A stretch of 32,902 bases of DNA from JBMDXB01 sp048594975. Its GTDB lineage: Bacteria > Acidobacteriota > Vicinamibacteria > Vicinamibacterales > 2-12-FULL-66-21. The stretch is taken from contig JBMDXQ010000153.1 of NCBI GenBank assembly GCA_048594975.1, positions 1-32,902 on the forward strand. The letters run 5' to 3'. This document shows, in pieces, positions 17,601 to 25,352 of the stretch (position 1 is its first letter; every line of letters starts with the position of its first letter). The notes under the pieces are model-generated. The model was not told where the DNA came from. It saw only the letters and a list, made by a program, of their open reading frames with translations, and searched no databases. The position numbers and the translations under genes were made by a program.

Positions 17601-17943
17601 CGGCGCGGTGCAGCTCGGCGCGCACGGCCAGCTGCAGGGCCTCGGCGCCCACTGGGAGCTGTGGATGCTGGAGCAGGGCGGCATGTCGAGCATGGAGGCG
17701 CTGCGCGCCGCCACCATCGACGGCGCGCGCTATCTCGGCATGGACGCCGATCTCGGGTCGATCGAGAAGGGGAAGCTGGCGGACCTGGTGGTGCTCGACC
17801 GCAACCCGCTCGAGAACATCCGCAACTCGGCGTCGATCACGATGGTCATGCTCAACGGCCGGCTCATGGACGGCAAGACGCTGAACGAAATCGGCGAGAA
17901 GGGCCGGCCACGTCCGGCCTTCTGGTGGGAGCGCGAGCGCTGA
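14614..17943 (+). CDS. Exported beta-propeller / amidohydrolase fusion protein
   Basis: 1109 residues. It has a signal peptide (hydrophobic 8-22) and then a charged Lys/Asp/Gln linker. Residues about 60-620 form a PD40/TolB-like propeller with repeats of the SPDGRRIVF and SPDGARIAFSSDRDG type. From about 690 an amidohydrolase domain begins (ALVGARIITMAG), with the metal motif DVHAHVGG (about 759-766), a further His in GHTGVEHS (about 898), GAHGQ (about 1002) and the closing GSIEKGKLADLVVLD strand. The architecture is common in Acidobacteriota and Bacteroidota periplasmic hydrolases. The metal-dependent hydrolase probably acts on cyclic amides or dipeptides, but the substrate is unknown. The propeller may gate or bind substrate. 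Confidence 0.9.
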   Translation: MSRCRYLFAAAAALMLLFVPAHGGLLQARQDGKSQDPKPPDQKSTDEKQADQKKKWDVTAPLGPTTTLALDTSEGTWMNVDVSPDGRRIVFDLLGDIYVMPIEGSGTSPATRLTSGPAFDMQPRFSPDGARIAFSSDRDGLWNIWTMTADGKNPTQVSREGRWFVNSPAWSPDGGFIYARRHFVKERSLGAGEIWMYHSSGGNEGLQVTEKASWQKDAGEPDLSRDGRYLYYSKDITPGTTFEYNKDPNGTIYAIVRRDLVTGRERRAVSVQGGSVTPQVSPDGKTLAFIRRLRLRSHLFLRDLESGRDRQLFGNVDKDLQEAWAIHGLYPQYSWTPDGRSIVIWGEGRIWRIDVATGKGQPIPFVARVEQRLNEAVRFPITVHPDEFPVKMLRDVRTSPDGKLVVYSALGHLFRRTLPDGTPARLTNDSRYEFYPSFSRDGQWIVYTTWSDAQLGRVRVVRADGTSGRDVVAKPGHYVEPSFSPDGRSIVFRHAGADDVRGPYYGEEAGVYVVPVSGGEPRLVRESGSSPEFDHTSTRIYLREVRNENYTLVSVGVPAGDTPLPGRDEIEHVRSPNATQYAVSPDGRWIAFEERFKTFVAPFPRTGRVVEIGPATQAYPVQRVSRDAGYYLHWSGDSRRLYWSLGPELFSRDLARTFSFVAGGQPKADEPEAKGIPIGFTIRSDRPAGSIALVGARIITMAGVKPGAIQGTPGVIENGTILVEGNRIAAVGASSSVQVPAGARRVDVTGKTIMPGIIDVHAHVGGESDGLLAESSWPLAANVAFGVTTSHDPSNDSATVFTNAELVRAGAKLGPRLFSTGTILYGAETPFKAVIESYDDALSHVRRQKAMGAVSIKSYNQQRRDTRQMLVKAARALEMLNVPEGGSLLYMNQTHVLDGHTGVEHSLPVPRIYRDTIQLFAKSQAGYTPTLIVGYGGLFGENYWYQHTNVWEDERLLAFTPREVVDRRSRRRPMAPADDFNHVLIAKGARQIMDAGGAVQLGAHGQLQGLGAHWELWMLEQGGMSSMEALRAATIDGARYLGMDADLGSIEKGKLADLVVLDRNPLENIRNSASITMVMLNGRLMDGKTLNEIGEKGRPRPAFWWERER

Positions 17944-18044
17944 CCGCTGCGCCGGCTGCGCGCCTCGGGTTTCGCGGTCGCGAGTGGAGACGGTCGATGG
18001 CCGGCAGCGCGCGGAGACGAACCCCACTCACCATCGGGACGTCC

Positions 18045-18449
18045 TCAGCAATACAGGCCGGTGCAGGGAGGCGGCGTCGTGGTGGCGCTGCCCACGGCGC
18101 CAGTCATCGCCGGGTGCAGGGAGCAGTGATAATTCGTGCCGGCGTCCGGCATCCTGACGGCGCGGCTCGTCGCACCGGGCGCGATATCGCCGGTGTCGAT
18201 CGACAGGTCGTTCAGGCGGACCCGGTGCACGACCGTGTCGGAATTGACGAAGACGACCATCTGTCCTGCCGCCGATGCCGGGTTGGGCGAGAACGACTGC
18301 GTGCCCCGCTCTCCGACGATCGTGATCGTGACCGGGCCGGTGCCGGTCGGAGGCGACGGCGACGAGGGGGTTCCCGGGCCACCGCCCCCGCACCCCGATA
18401 TCGCGGCCATGGCGACGACAGCGGCGGCCTTCAGTTTCAGCGGACGCAT
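18045..18449 (-). CDS. Cupredoxin-like lipoprotein
   Basis: 134 residues from the ATG at 18449, chosen over longer starts because an AAGGAG site precedes it and it gives a clean lipoprotein signal (ISGC, Cys20). A Gly/Pro/Ser linker leads to a plastocyanin-type domain. Type I copper ligands are visible as His75 (VVHRV), Cys109 (YHCSLHPAM), His112 and Met115. It would be an electron carrier or copper-binding protein on the membrane surface. The tail has two more cysteines (129 and 134, the last residue), possibly a disulfide. It is transcribed toward the amidohydrolase gene and away from the molybdenum hydroxylase operon, for which it could be an electron partner (inference). Confidence 0.82.
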   Translation of the reverse strand: MRPLKLKAAAVVAMAAISGCGGGGPGTPSSPSPPTGTGPVTITIVGERGTQSFSPNPASAAGQMVVFVNSDTVVHRVRLNDLSIDTGDIAPGATSRAVRMPDAGTNYHCSLHPAMTGAVGSATTTPPPCTGLYC

Positions 18450-18588
18450 ATCGCTTTCTTTCTCCTTGAACGCGAGCAGGGTGAGCAAGCCCGATACCAT
18501 CGGAAACGCCGCGGTTCGGCGCGTCCCCGGGCAGAACGCCTTTCCAGAGGCGTAAGCCGTTACGCCCGTCGCGGTCCCAAGGCCCAGC

Positions 18589-18617
18589 TTCGGCGCCGCG
18601 CGTCCCCGGTGTAGAAT
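18589..18617 (+). promoter_or_regulatory. Promoter of the molybdenum hydroxylase operon
   Basis: TTCGGC (18589-18594), a 17-bp spacer and TAGAAT (18612-18617) make a reasonable sigma-70-like promoter, leaving a 5' leader of about 40 nt before ATG 18664. Confidence 0.45.
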
Positions 18618-18663
18618 CTCGATTCCAGCGGGCTGGTCCCCCTTTTCGCGGCGAGCCATCTCT

Positions 18664-19158
18664 ATGCGCTACACACTGAACGTCAATGGCAAGGCCCACA
18701 CCGTCGACGTGCCCCCCGACATGCCCCTGCTCTGGGTGCTGCGCGACGTCCTCGATCTGAAAGGCACGAAGTACGGCTGCGGCATCGCGCAGTGCGGCGC
18801 CTGCACCGTGCACGTCAAGGGGAAGGCGACGCGCGCCTGCGTGACGCCGGTCTCGAGCGTGGGCGCGGCGCCGGTCCTGACCATCGAAGGCCTGTCGCCG
18901 GACGGCAGCCACCCGCTGCAGAAGGCGTGGCAGGAGCTCGACGTGCCGCAGTGCGGCTACTGCCAGGCGGGGCAGATCATGGCGGCTGCGGAATTGCTGG
19001 CAGCCAAGCCGAAGCCGACCGACGCCGACATCGACGCCGCGATGACCGGCAACATCTGCCGGTGCGCCACTTACCTGCGCATCCGCGAAGCCATCCATCG
19101 CGTGGCGGGCACCCGGACCACCACGCCAACCGCGGCGGCGCGCCGCTCGGGCGAGTAG
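18664..19158 (+). CDS. (2Fe-2S) subunit of a xanthine-dehydrogenase-family enzyme (IorA-like)
   Basis: 164 residues. The plant-type [2Fe-2S] ligands are Cys39, Cys44, Cys47 and Cys59 (KYGCGIAQCGACTVH). The second cluster domain has Cys97, Cys100, Cys132 and Cys134 (QCGYCQAGQIM and GNICRCATYLRI). This is the small electron-transfer subunit that receives electrons from the molybdenum centre of its partner. Size and two-gene layout match isoquinoline 1-oxidoreductase alpha subunits; no FAD subunit is present nearby, so electrons probably go to a cytochrome or cupredoxin. The next gene begins 9 bp downstream after a GTAGGAGG site. Confidence 0.93.
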   Translation: MRYTLNVNGKAHTVDVPPDMPLLWVLRDVLDLKGTKYGCGIAQCGACTVHVKGKATRACVTPVSSVGAAPVLTIEGLSPDGSHPLQKAWQELDVPQCGYCQAGQIMAAAELLAAKPKPTDADIDAAMTGNICRCATYLRIREAIHRVAGTRTTTPTAAARRSGE

Positions 19159-19167
19159 GAGGACGCC

Positions 19168-21378
19168 ATGACCACGAGTGCCACCGTCATGGATCGCCGC
19201 AGTTTCCTTCGCGTCACCGCGCTCGCCGGCGGCGGCGTCATGCTTGCCGTATACGCCGACCCGGTAGCCGAGATCCTCGCCCAGCCCCAGGGCCCGACGC
19301 CACAGTTCGTCCCGCTCGCGTTCGTGAAGATCGAGCCAGGCGGGGCCGTGACGATCATGGCGAAGAACCCGGAGATCGGGCAGGGCGTGAAAACGTCGCT
19401 GCCGATGCTCATCGCCGAGGAGCTCGACGTTCGCTGGGCCGACGTGAAGATCGAGCAGGCGGATGCCGATCCGACGAAGTACGGTCCCCAGTCTGCCGGC
19501 GGCAGCACCGCGACCCCGGTCAATTGGGATCCGCTGCGCCGCGTCGGCGCGGCGGCGCGCCAGATGCTGATCGCGGCGGCAGCGCAGACGTGGAGCGTGG
19601 CGCCGGCGGAGTGCACCGCCGCCGAGAGCCGCGTCACGCACGCGGCGTCGAAGCGGTCGCTGCCCTACGGCGAGCTCGCGGCGAAGCTGCCGTCGATCCC
19701 GCCGCCGGATCTCAAGACCGTGGCGCTGAAGGACCCGAAGACCTACACGATCATCGGCACCAACGTCCGCGGCGTGGACGTGCCGAAGATCGTCACCGGC
19801 AAGCCGGTCTTCAGCATCGACTACACGCTGCCCGGGATGCAGTACGCGGTCTTCCAGAAGGCACCGGTGTTCGGCGCGAAAGTCGCGTCGGCGAACCTCG
19901 ACGAGATCAAGGGGATGCCGGGCGTGAAGCACGCCTTCGTCGTCGAGGGGGGCACCGAGCTGAACGGGCTGCTCCCCGGCGTCGCCATCGTCGCCGATTC
20001 CTGGTGGCAGGCGCAGACGGCGCGAAAGGCGCTCAAGGTCACGTGGGCGGATCATCCCACCGCGTCGCAGAGCAGTGCAATGTTCGCGCAGAAGGCGGTG
20101 GAGCTCTCGAAGCAGCCGCCGGCGCAGACGCTCCGCGCCGACGGCGACGTGGACGCCGCGATCGCCGCCGCCGCGAAGACGATCGAGGCGAACTACTCCT
20201 ATCCGTTCATCCCGCACGCGCCGCTCGAGCCGCAGAACTGCTCGGCGCAGTTCAAGGATGGGAAGCTCGAGCTCTGGGCGCCGACGCAGACGCCGGCGGC
20301 GGGCCGCAACCTGGTGATGAAGACGCTGGGCCTGACCGACGGCGACGTCACGATCCACCTGATGCGCGCCGGCGGCGGTTTCGGCCGTCGCCTGTCGAAC
20401 GACTACGTCGTCGAGGCCGCGTGGATCGCGAAGCAGATTTCGCCGACGCCGGTGAAGCTGCAGTGGACGCGCGAAGACGACATGGCGCACGACTTCTACC
20501 GGCCCGGCGGCTTCCATTTCCTGAAGGGCGGCGTCGACGCCGACGGGAAGCTCGTGGCGTGGAAGAACCACTTCGTCACGTTCGGCAGCGAGCGGCCCGC
20601 CTCGGCGGCGGGCATTTCCGGGGTCCAGTTCCCGGCGCTGTTCGTGCCCCACTTCGGCTTCTACCAGTCGCTGATCCCGTTCGGCATGCCGACCGGCGCA
20701 CTGCGCGCGCCGGGCAGCAACGCCTACTCGTGGGTGTTCCAGTCGTTCATCGACGAGCTCGCGCACCTGGGGGGGAAGGACCCGGTGCAGTTCCGACTCG
20801 ACCTGCTCGCCAGGCGGCTGATCGATCCACCGGCGCAGGGCGCCGACGGCTTCAACGCCGAGCGTATGCGCGGCGTCCTCGAGCTCGTGGCCGAGAAATC
20901 TGGCTGGGGCAAGCGCCAGCTGCCGAAGGGCACCGGCGTGGGCGTGGCCTTCCAGTACTCGCACCGCGGGTACTTCGCCGAGGTCGCGGAGGTGACGGTG
21001 TCGGCGCCGGCGCGCGTGAAGGTGAACAAGGTGTGGGTGGCCGGGGACGTCGGCAGCCAGATCATCAACCCGATCGCGGCCATCAACCAGACGCAGGGCG
21101 GGGTCATCGACGGCATCGGCGAGTTGCTGCAGGAGATCACGTTCGAGGGCGGCGCGACGGTGCAGTCGAACTTCAACGACATGCCGCTCATCCGCATCCG
21201 CCAGGCGCCGCCGGAGATCGAGGTCCATTGGCGCATCACCGACAACCCGCCGACCGGGATGGGCGAACCGATGCTGCCGCCGGCGCTGCCCGCGGTGACC
21301 AACGCGATCTTCGCGGCCACAGGCAAGCGCATTCGCACGCTGCCGATTACCAAGTCCGGGTTCACGTGGATTACCTGA
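19168..21378 (+). CDS. Molybdopterin-binding catalytic subunit (IorB-like aldehyde/isoquinoline oxidoreductase)
   Basis: 736 residues. A Tat signal is present (DRRSFLRVTALAGGG, residues 9-23), so the folded Mo-cofactor enzyme is exported with its partner. Key family segments: GGSTATPVNWDPLRR, GVDVPKIVTGKPVF, a duplicated aldehyde-oxidase hammerhead, AGGGFGRRLSNDYVVEAA (molybdopterin contact), GALRAPGSNAYSWVFQSF, and GMGEPMLPPALPAVTNAI near the end, carrying the catalytic Glu. It hydroxylates a heterocycle or oxidises an aldehyde; the substrate is not readable. Together with the 2Fe-2S subunit upstream it forms a two-component, FAD-free enzyme. Confidence 0.93.
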   Translation: MTTSATVMDRRSFLRVTALAGGGVMLAVYADPVAEILAQPQGPTPQFVPLAFVKIEPGGAVTIMAKNPEIGQGVKTSLPMLIAEELDVRWADVKIEQADADPTKYGPQSAGGSTATPVNWDPLRRVGAAARQMLIAAAAQTWSVAPAECTAAESRVTHAASKRSLPYGELAAKLPSIPPPDLKTVALKDPKTYTIIGTNVRGVDVPKIVTGKPVFSIDYTLPGMQYAVFQKAPVFGAKVASANLDEIKGMPGVKHAFVVEGGTELNGLLPGVAIVADSWWQAQTARKALKVTWADHPTASQSSAMFAQKAVELSKQPPAQTLRADGDVDAAIAAAAKTIEANYSYPFIPHAPLEPQNCSAQFKDGKLELWAPTQTPAAGRNLVMKTLGLTDGDVTIHLMRAGGGFGRRLSNDYVVEAAWIAKQISPTPVKLQWTREDDMAHDFYRPGGFHFLKGGVDADGKLVAWKNHFVTFGSERPASAAGISGVQFPALFVPHFGFYQSLIPFGMPTGALRAPGSNAYSWVFQSFIDELAHLGGKDPVQFRLDLLARRLIDPPAQGADGFNAERMRGVLELVAEKSGWGKRQLPKGTGVGVAFQYSHRGYFAEVAEVTVSAPARVKVNKVWVAGDVGSQIINPIAAINQTQGGVIDGIGELLQEITFEGGATVQSNFNDMPLIRIRQAPPEIEVHWRITDNPPTGMGEPMLPPALPAVTNAIFAATGKRIRTLPITKSGFTWIT

Positions 21379-21560
21379 ACGAGAGCTCTGTCGATTGCGG
21401 ACCATCGCTCAACGGATTGACGATCGCAGTTTGGCGAATGCCGGAATGACGATGGGGCTGTTACGCTGCCAGTCGTCGATCGCCAACCGAAAAACGGCAA
21501 TCGTCGAACGGTGAATCACAAGCGCTGATCTGTTAGTCCGCAATCGACGATCCGCAATCG

Positions 21561-22499
21561 ATGTACTCGCGCCGCGAGTTCCTGCATGCGGCGGCCGCGG
21601 CGATGTTCGCGCGGCCGCCTCAGAGCGCATCCCCGAGCGGCATGTTCATCTCCCTGCCGCCGTGGGCGGTCGCGCGCAACGTCGGCTGGCCGGAGCAGGC
21701 TCGCCTGGCCGCGCGCGTCGGGTACGCCGGGATCGACTGGGCGTTTCAACCTGCGCGCAAGGACGGCGTCGAGGCCACGCGCGCGCTGTTCCGCGAACTC
21801 GGCATCCGGCCGACCATCACCAACCTGCCGCTGCGGGGCGCGCTTGGCGGCGACGACGCCTCGTTCAGCGCGCAGCTGCCGCAGCTGGCCGACGACGCGG
21901 CCTTTGCGGCAGCGATCGGCTGCCCCAACTTCCAGCTGGTGCTGCCGGCGGCATCGCCGGTCGGCCAGTCGAAGGCGGAGCGGTGGAAGGGGGTCCGCGA
22001 TCGTCTCACTGCGATCGCGGACGTGCTGGGCAGGCACGGCATGCGGCTGGGTCTCGAGTTCCTCGGGCCGCTGGTGTTCCGCACCCGCCCGGGCAGCGGC
22101 GAGCCGTTCGTGTGGACGCTGCCCGAGTGCGTGACGTTGGCTTCCGAAGCCGGCGCGAACGTGGGCGTCACGCTGGACGCGTGGCATTGGCACCACTCGG
22201 GCGGCACCGTCGCCGACATCCTCGCCACGCCCGTCTCGCGCATCGTCCACGTCCACGTGTCGGACGCGCGCGCGATGGCGCCCGAGGCGGTGCAGGACGA
22301 CATGCGCCTGTTGCCCGATGAAGGGATCATCGACCTGGCCGGCTTCCTTGGTGCGTTGGGGAAGATCGGCTACCGCGGCGGCGTCGCGCCCGAGACCATC
22401 GGCCCGCGCATTCCCGAGACGATGCCGCCGGAGGAGAGTGCGCGCCTGGCACTGGAGGCGACCCGGGGGGTGATGCAGAAGGCCGGCGTGTCTCCCTGA
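21561..22499 (+). CDS. Tat-exported sugar phosphate isomerase/epimerase (TIM barrel)
   Basis: 312 residues. The start MYSRREFLHAAAAAMFA is a short Tat-type leader (Arg4-Arg5). The rest is an AP-endonuclease-2/xylose-isomerase-like TIM barrel. Probable metal ligands are Glu166 (LGLEFLGP), Asp206 with the following His cluster (LDAWHWHHSGG), His232 (VHVHVSDA) and Glu278 (VAPETIG). The family isomerises or epimerises sugars, but the substrate is unknown. There is no clear ribosome site. The 180-bp gap upstream contains several imperfect GCAATCG-type repeats and no gene. Confidence 0.85.
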   Translation: MYSRREFLHAAAAAMFARPPQSASPSGMFISLPPWAVARNVGWPEQARLAARVGYAGIDWAFQPARKDGVEATRALFRELGIRPTITNLPLRGALGGDDASFSAQLPQLADDAAFAAAIGCPNFQLVLPAASPVGQSKAERWKGVRDRLTAIADVLGRHGMRLGLEFLGPLVFRTRPGSGEPFVWTLPECVTLASEAGANVGVTLDAWHWHHSGGTVADILATPVSRIVHVHVSDARAMAPEAVQDDMRLLPDEGIIDLAGFLGALGKIGYRGGVAPETIGPRIPETMPPEESARLALEATRGVMQKAGVSP

Positions 22500-22570
22500 T
22501 GATCGCTGCGGACCTCCGTCCGCCCCGGTCGCGGCCGGCGGCAAGCGGCGGTTCGCGTTTAGTGCCGTGC

Positions 22571-22600
22571 TTGCCCGGCTGAGCCGCGCGCCGATATAAT
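22571..22600 (+). promoter_or_regulatory. Promoter of tRNA-Gln
   Basis: TTGCCC (22571-22576), an 18-bp spacer and a consensus TATAAT (22595-22600). Initiation would fall near 22607, about 26 nt before the tRNA. Confidence 0.65.
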
Positions 22601-22632
22601 CAGAAGCTTCCCGCCAGCGACCGATGGTGCAC

Positions 22633-22706
22633 TGGGAGGTCGTTCAACGGTAGGACACGTGGCTCTGGACCACGTTATCGGGGTTCGAATCCCTGCCTCC
22701 CAGCCA
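22633..22706 (+). tRNA. tRNA-Gln(CTG)
   Basis: The acceptor stem TGGGAGG (22633-22639) pairs with CCTCCCA (22696-22702), followed by discriminator G22703 and an encoded CCA. The anticodon arm CGTGG-CTCTGGA-CCACG gives anticodon CTG. The integrase gene ends inside it on the opposite strand, so this tRNA is the attachment site of the second island. Its 3' half shares 19 identical bases with the tRNA-Ser att site. Confidence 0.96.
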
Positions 22707-24047
22707 ATGCGCTAAATCCAAATCATCACCGTAGTTAGGGCTCGTTTCGCGCACGCAGTCGGTGTGCTCGTCGCCATCCTCATCGGCCGAACTCTTGACA
22801 GAAACTTGACAGATTGACGGCGACACCGGCTCTCGCGGACCGGGATCGAACGTCTCGCCGCGCTCGAGGCGCGCCGCTGCGGCTTGCAGGTTCTCGAGCT
22901 TCTGGTTGTCGTAGCGCTCGGTCGTGGTGATGGACGCGTGCCCGAGGAGGTCGCGCACTTGCGCCAGCGGGACGTTCTTCTCGACGAGCCGTGAAGCGTA
23001 CTCGTGGCGGAGGTCGTGCCATCGCAGGTTGATGCGCCTGAACTCCGCGTGGCACTCGGGAGTCAGCGCTGTCCAGTTGTAAGACTTCCAGACCGGCGCC
23101 ACGTCGTGCCCCTTCAGCACAGCCGTAACCCACGACGTCCTGAATCTACCCACCGGCTCGCCGGTCTCGTCGCTGAACACGAGGGCATCCGCTGGTTTCT
23201 CTTCACCTTCTGCATCGAGCCGGAGCCATTGCAGGACCGCACGCAGCCTCACGGTGGCAATCGGCACGAGACGCGTGCGTCGGCTCTTTGTCGTTTCGCC
23301 GCGCAGCGTGATCAGGCCGCGAACGAGGTCCATGTCCTTGAACCGAAGCGCGAGCATCTCGCCCTGACGCATACCTGTGTCGAGCGCGGCGATGATCATC
23401 GAGCGCAGGACCGGTGGCGCGACTGCCAAGAGCCGCGCTTCTTCGCCCTCCGAGATACGGCGGCGTCTCTGGTTGTCCTCGCGCAGCTTGCGCACGAGGG
23501 TTTCAGTTCCGCGCCTGAATGGAGTGCGGTCGATGTACTCCCGACCGACTGCCCAGTTCATCATGTGGCGCAGGATCTCGATCGTGCGGTTGATTGACGC
23601 CGGCGCCAGAACGCGAGGAGTCTTGCGTCGGCCAGCGATGCGCGGCTTCCTCAAGTCGGCGATGAAGTCTTCGACATCCGCCGTTCGGATCTCGGCGAGC
23701 GGTCGATCGCCGAAGTACTCGACGATCGGTTTGAGCCGGTAGTCGATCGTCTTGCCAATCGCGAGCTCCTTCGCGAAGACGTGGCGCTCTTTGTAGATGT
23801 CTGCGAACTGGCTGAACGTCAACGCTGTCGTCTCGCGCTCAGGCTCTGCACGACGTTTCTCGTACGTGCCGGCGCGAACGGCTTTCTTGAGGTCGTCGAA
23901 GACCGCTTCGGCCTCGGTCTTCGTCGCGATCTCCCGATTCGACCACTTCTCGAGGCTGACGCGCACGTGGCGGAACCGCGCCCACCACGCGTGCTCGCAG
24001 CGGTCGCGCGCTCGGCCCTTGTGTTCACAGAGCTTGTAGAGACCCAC
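22644..24047 (-). CDS. Tyrosine-family site-specific integrase
   Basis: 467 residues from GTG 24047, supported by GGAGG six bases upstream. The N-terminus has a Cys/His pair (CEHKGRARDRCEH) and an arm-type region. A SAM-like core-binding domain covers about 75-175, and the catalytic domain about 195-395. The active-site set is complete: Arg227 (DTGMRQGE), Lys254, His344 and Arg347 (HDLRHEY), His370 (LLGHAS) and Tyr379 (TTTERYDNQ). The last 20 or so residues (GGRDSNPDNVV...) are encoded antisense within tRNA-Gln. This typical overlap shows that the enzyme integrates at this tRNA 3' end. It looks functional and is the only intact integrase in the window. Confidence 0.95.
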   Translation of the reverse strand: MGLYKLCEHKGRARDRCEHAWWARFRHVRVSLEKWSNREIATKTEAEAVFDDLKKAVRAGTYEKRRAEPERETTALTFSQFADIYKERHVFAKELAIGKTIDYRLKPIVEYFGDRPLAEIRTADVEDFIADLRKPRIAGRRKTPRVLAPASINRTIEILRHMMNWAVGREYIDRTPFRRGTETLVRKLREDNQRRRRISEGEEARLLAVAPPVLRSMIIAALDTGMRQGEMLALRFKDMDLVRGLITLRGETTKSRRTRLVPIATVRLRAVLQWLRLDAEGEEKPADALVFSDETGEPVGRFRTSWVTAVLKGHDVAPVWKSYNWTALTPECHAEFRRINLRWHDLRHEYASRLVEKNVPLAQVRDLLGHASITTTERYDNQKLENLQAAAARLERGETFDPGPREPVSPSICQVSVKSSADEDGDEHTDCVRETSPNYGDDLDLAHWLGGRDSNPDNVVQSHVSYR

Positions 24048-24070
24048 GCTGTCCTCCGCTGCCGATGCTC

Positions 24071-24277
24071 TCAGTGCATCGATGCTTCGCTGAAAGCCTC
24101 GGCACGGCGTGCGTGTCGTTCGAGCCAGGCGTCAATCCACTCTGGCTTCAAGCGAATCGATCGCCGACCGCCTACGCGAGCGTGATGGATTTCCCGTCGT
24201 TCGCAGGCGGTGTAAATCGTGTCCCGACTCACGCCGGCGTATTCCGCCGCCTCTGCAACGTTCAACCACGTCTTCAT
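24071..24277 (-). CDS. AlpA/excisionase-like helix-turn-helix protein
   Basis: 68 residues from ATG 24277 with a strong GAGGAGG site just before it. Residues about 5-50 (LNVAEAAEYAGVSRDTIYTA, then REIHHARVGGRRSIRLK) form a MerR-like winged helix of the excisionase/AlpA group. It is the first gene of a likely operon with the integrase, which starts 23 bp downstream. Such proteins bend att DNA to direct excision or regulate integrase expression. Confidence 0.88.
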   Translation of the reverse strand: MKTWLNVAEAAEYAGVSRDTIYTACERREIHHARVGGRRSIRLKPEWIDAWLERHARRAEAFSEASMH

Positions 24278-24664
24278 GTCGAACCTCCTCGAAACGATCG
24301 GCCGGCAGCGAAATGCCGACCCTCACGCGTTGATGCCGCGTGATACGGTCACCAAATGGCGAGTCGCATCAGCAGCCAAGTGGCCCGCGCGAACGATGTC
24401 GATCGACGCGACGAACCGATCGGTCCGTGATGTGAGGAGATTCAGAGGCGCGCGGTGCTCAAACGTTCGAGCCGCGCGTTAAGCGCAGATACAGTGGCGG
24501 ACCGACGAACCGCGTTCAGAATAGCGCCATCCTTTCGCGGCGTCAATCGGATCGCGAGCAGTCGTTCGGGGATTTTTCAGCTCAGGTCCGATAGACTGGC
24601 CGTCATCCGAGTGCCGCTGATGGCACCGATTCCTGGAAGCCAAAGATCATTTCGACTGCCATCA
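24278..24664. other. Leader region between excisionase and dioxygenase
   Basis: No gene is supported. The region carries the ribosome site and presumably the promoter of the integrase operon on the minus strand, and the promoter of the dioxygenase on the plus strand. An open plus frame from 24455 runs into the dioxygenase, but its first 70 codons show no family resemblance. Confidence 0.4.
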
Positions 24665-25342
24665 ATGGAACCGTCACAGAACGCATCGGGGTTCGAAATC
24701 TTCCCGTCAGTACTGGCCCGAACTGAGATCGCACGCATCGCAGAAGCGCTTCAAAGCGACTCGATCGATCGCAGTCGAGCCGGCGCTCGCCACTTGATGC
24801 ATTATCCGGTCGTCGATCGCGTCGCGCATGATCCACGCCTGCTTGCGATCGCACATCGATTCCTGGTCCCTGCCGCGATCCCATTTCGCGCAACACTTTT
24901 CGACAAGTCGCCGGACAACAACTGGCTCGTCGTCTGGCATCAGGACACGGCGTTGCCGTTGCGGGAACGTCGTGACGTTTCGGGATGGGGTCCGTGGTCT
25001 GTCAAGGCCGGGATCACGTACGCCCACGCGCCGGCTGCCGCGCTGTCACGCGTGATTGCTCTTCGACTGCACATCGACGATTCAGGCCCAGACAACGGTC
25101 CACTTCGTGTTCTTCCCGGAACCCACACGCACGGCGTAATGTCGGACGCCGAGGTCGCACAACTGGCTCGCGACGTTCAAGCCGTGGATTGCGTCAGTCC
25201 CGCCGGCGGAGTCGTCGCCATGCGTCCGCTCCTTGTTCACGCGTCGTCCAAGGCGGAGACCGATCAACGACGGCGCGTGCTGCACATCGAATACGCCGAT
25301 GCATTGACCCTAGGCGATGGCTTAGAGCTGGCCGTGGCCTGA
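24665..25342 (+). CDS. Phytanoyl-CoA dioxygenase (PhyH)-family protein
   Basis: 225 residues from ATG 24665. Upstream in-frame starts at 24455 and 24620 exist, but the family-like text begins just after 24665 (SGFEIFPSVLARTEI). The non-haem iron triad is visible: His92 and Asp94 in WHQDTALP, and His192 in LLVHASSKA; a downstream Arg cluster (about 202-204, QRRRVLHIEY) would bind 2-oxoglutarate. PGTHTHG and NGPLRVLPG are typical of the fold. This is an Fe(II)/2-oxoglutarate hydroxylase of unknown substrate, carried as island cargo. It has no clear ribosome site. The next gene follows 10 bp downstream. Confidence 0.82.
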   Translation: MEPSQNASGFEIFPSVLARTEIARIAEALQSDSIDRSRAGARHLMHYPVVDRVAHDPRLLAIAHRFLVPAAIPFRATLFDKSPDNNWLVVWHQDTALPLRERRDVSGWGPWSVKAGITYAHAPAAALSRVIALRLHIDDSGPDNGPLRVLPGTHTHGVMSDAEVAQLARDVQAVDCVSPAGGVVAMRPLLVHASSKAETDQRRRVLHIEYADALTLGDGLELAVA

Positions 25343-25352
25343 CGGGACTGCG

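Noticed and set aside
16012..18027. Long minus-strand open frame of 671 codons
   Set aside because: It mirrors the amidohydrolase gene and has no family features.
18028..21405. Very long minus-strand open frame
   Set aside because: It is antisense to the clear IorAB-like genes and Arg/His-rich, a shadow of high-GC coding.
24685..24697. Possible attR of the tRNA-Gln island (ATCGGGGTTCGAA)
   Set aside because: Only 13 bases match, centred on the common T-loop sequence, inside the dioxygenase reading frame. The acceptor 3' strand is not repeated.
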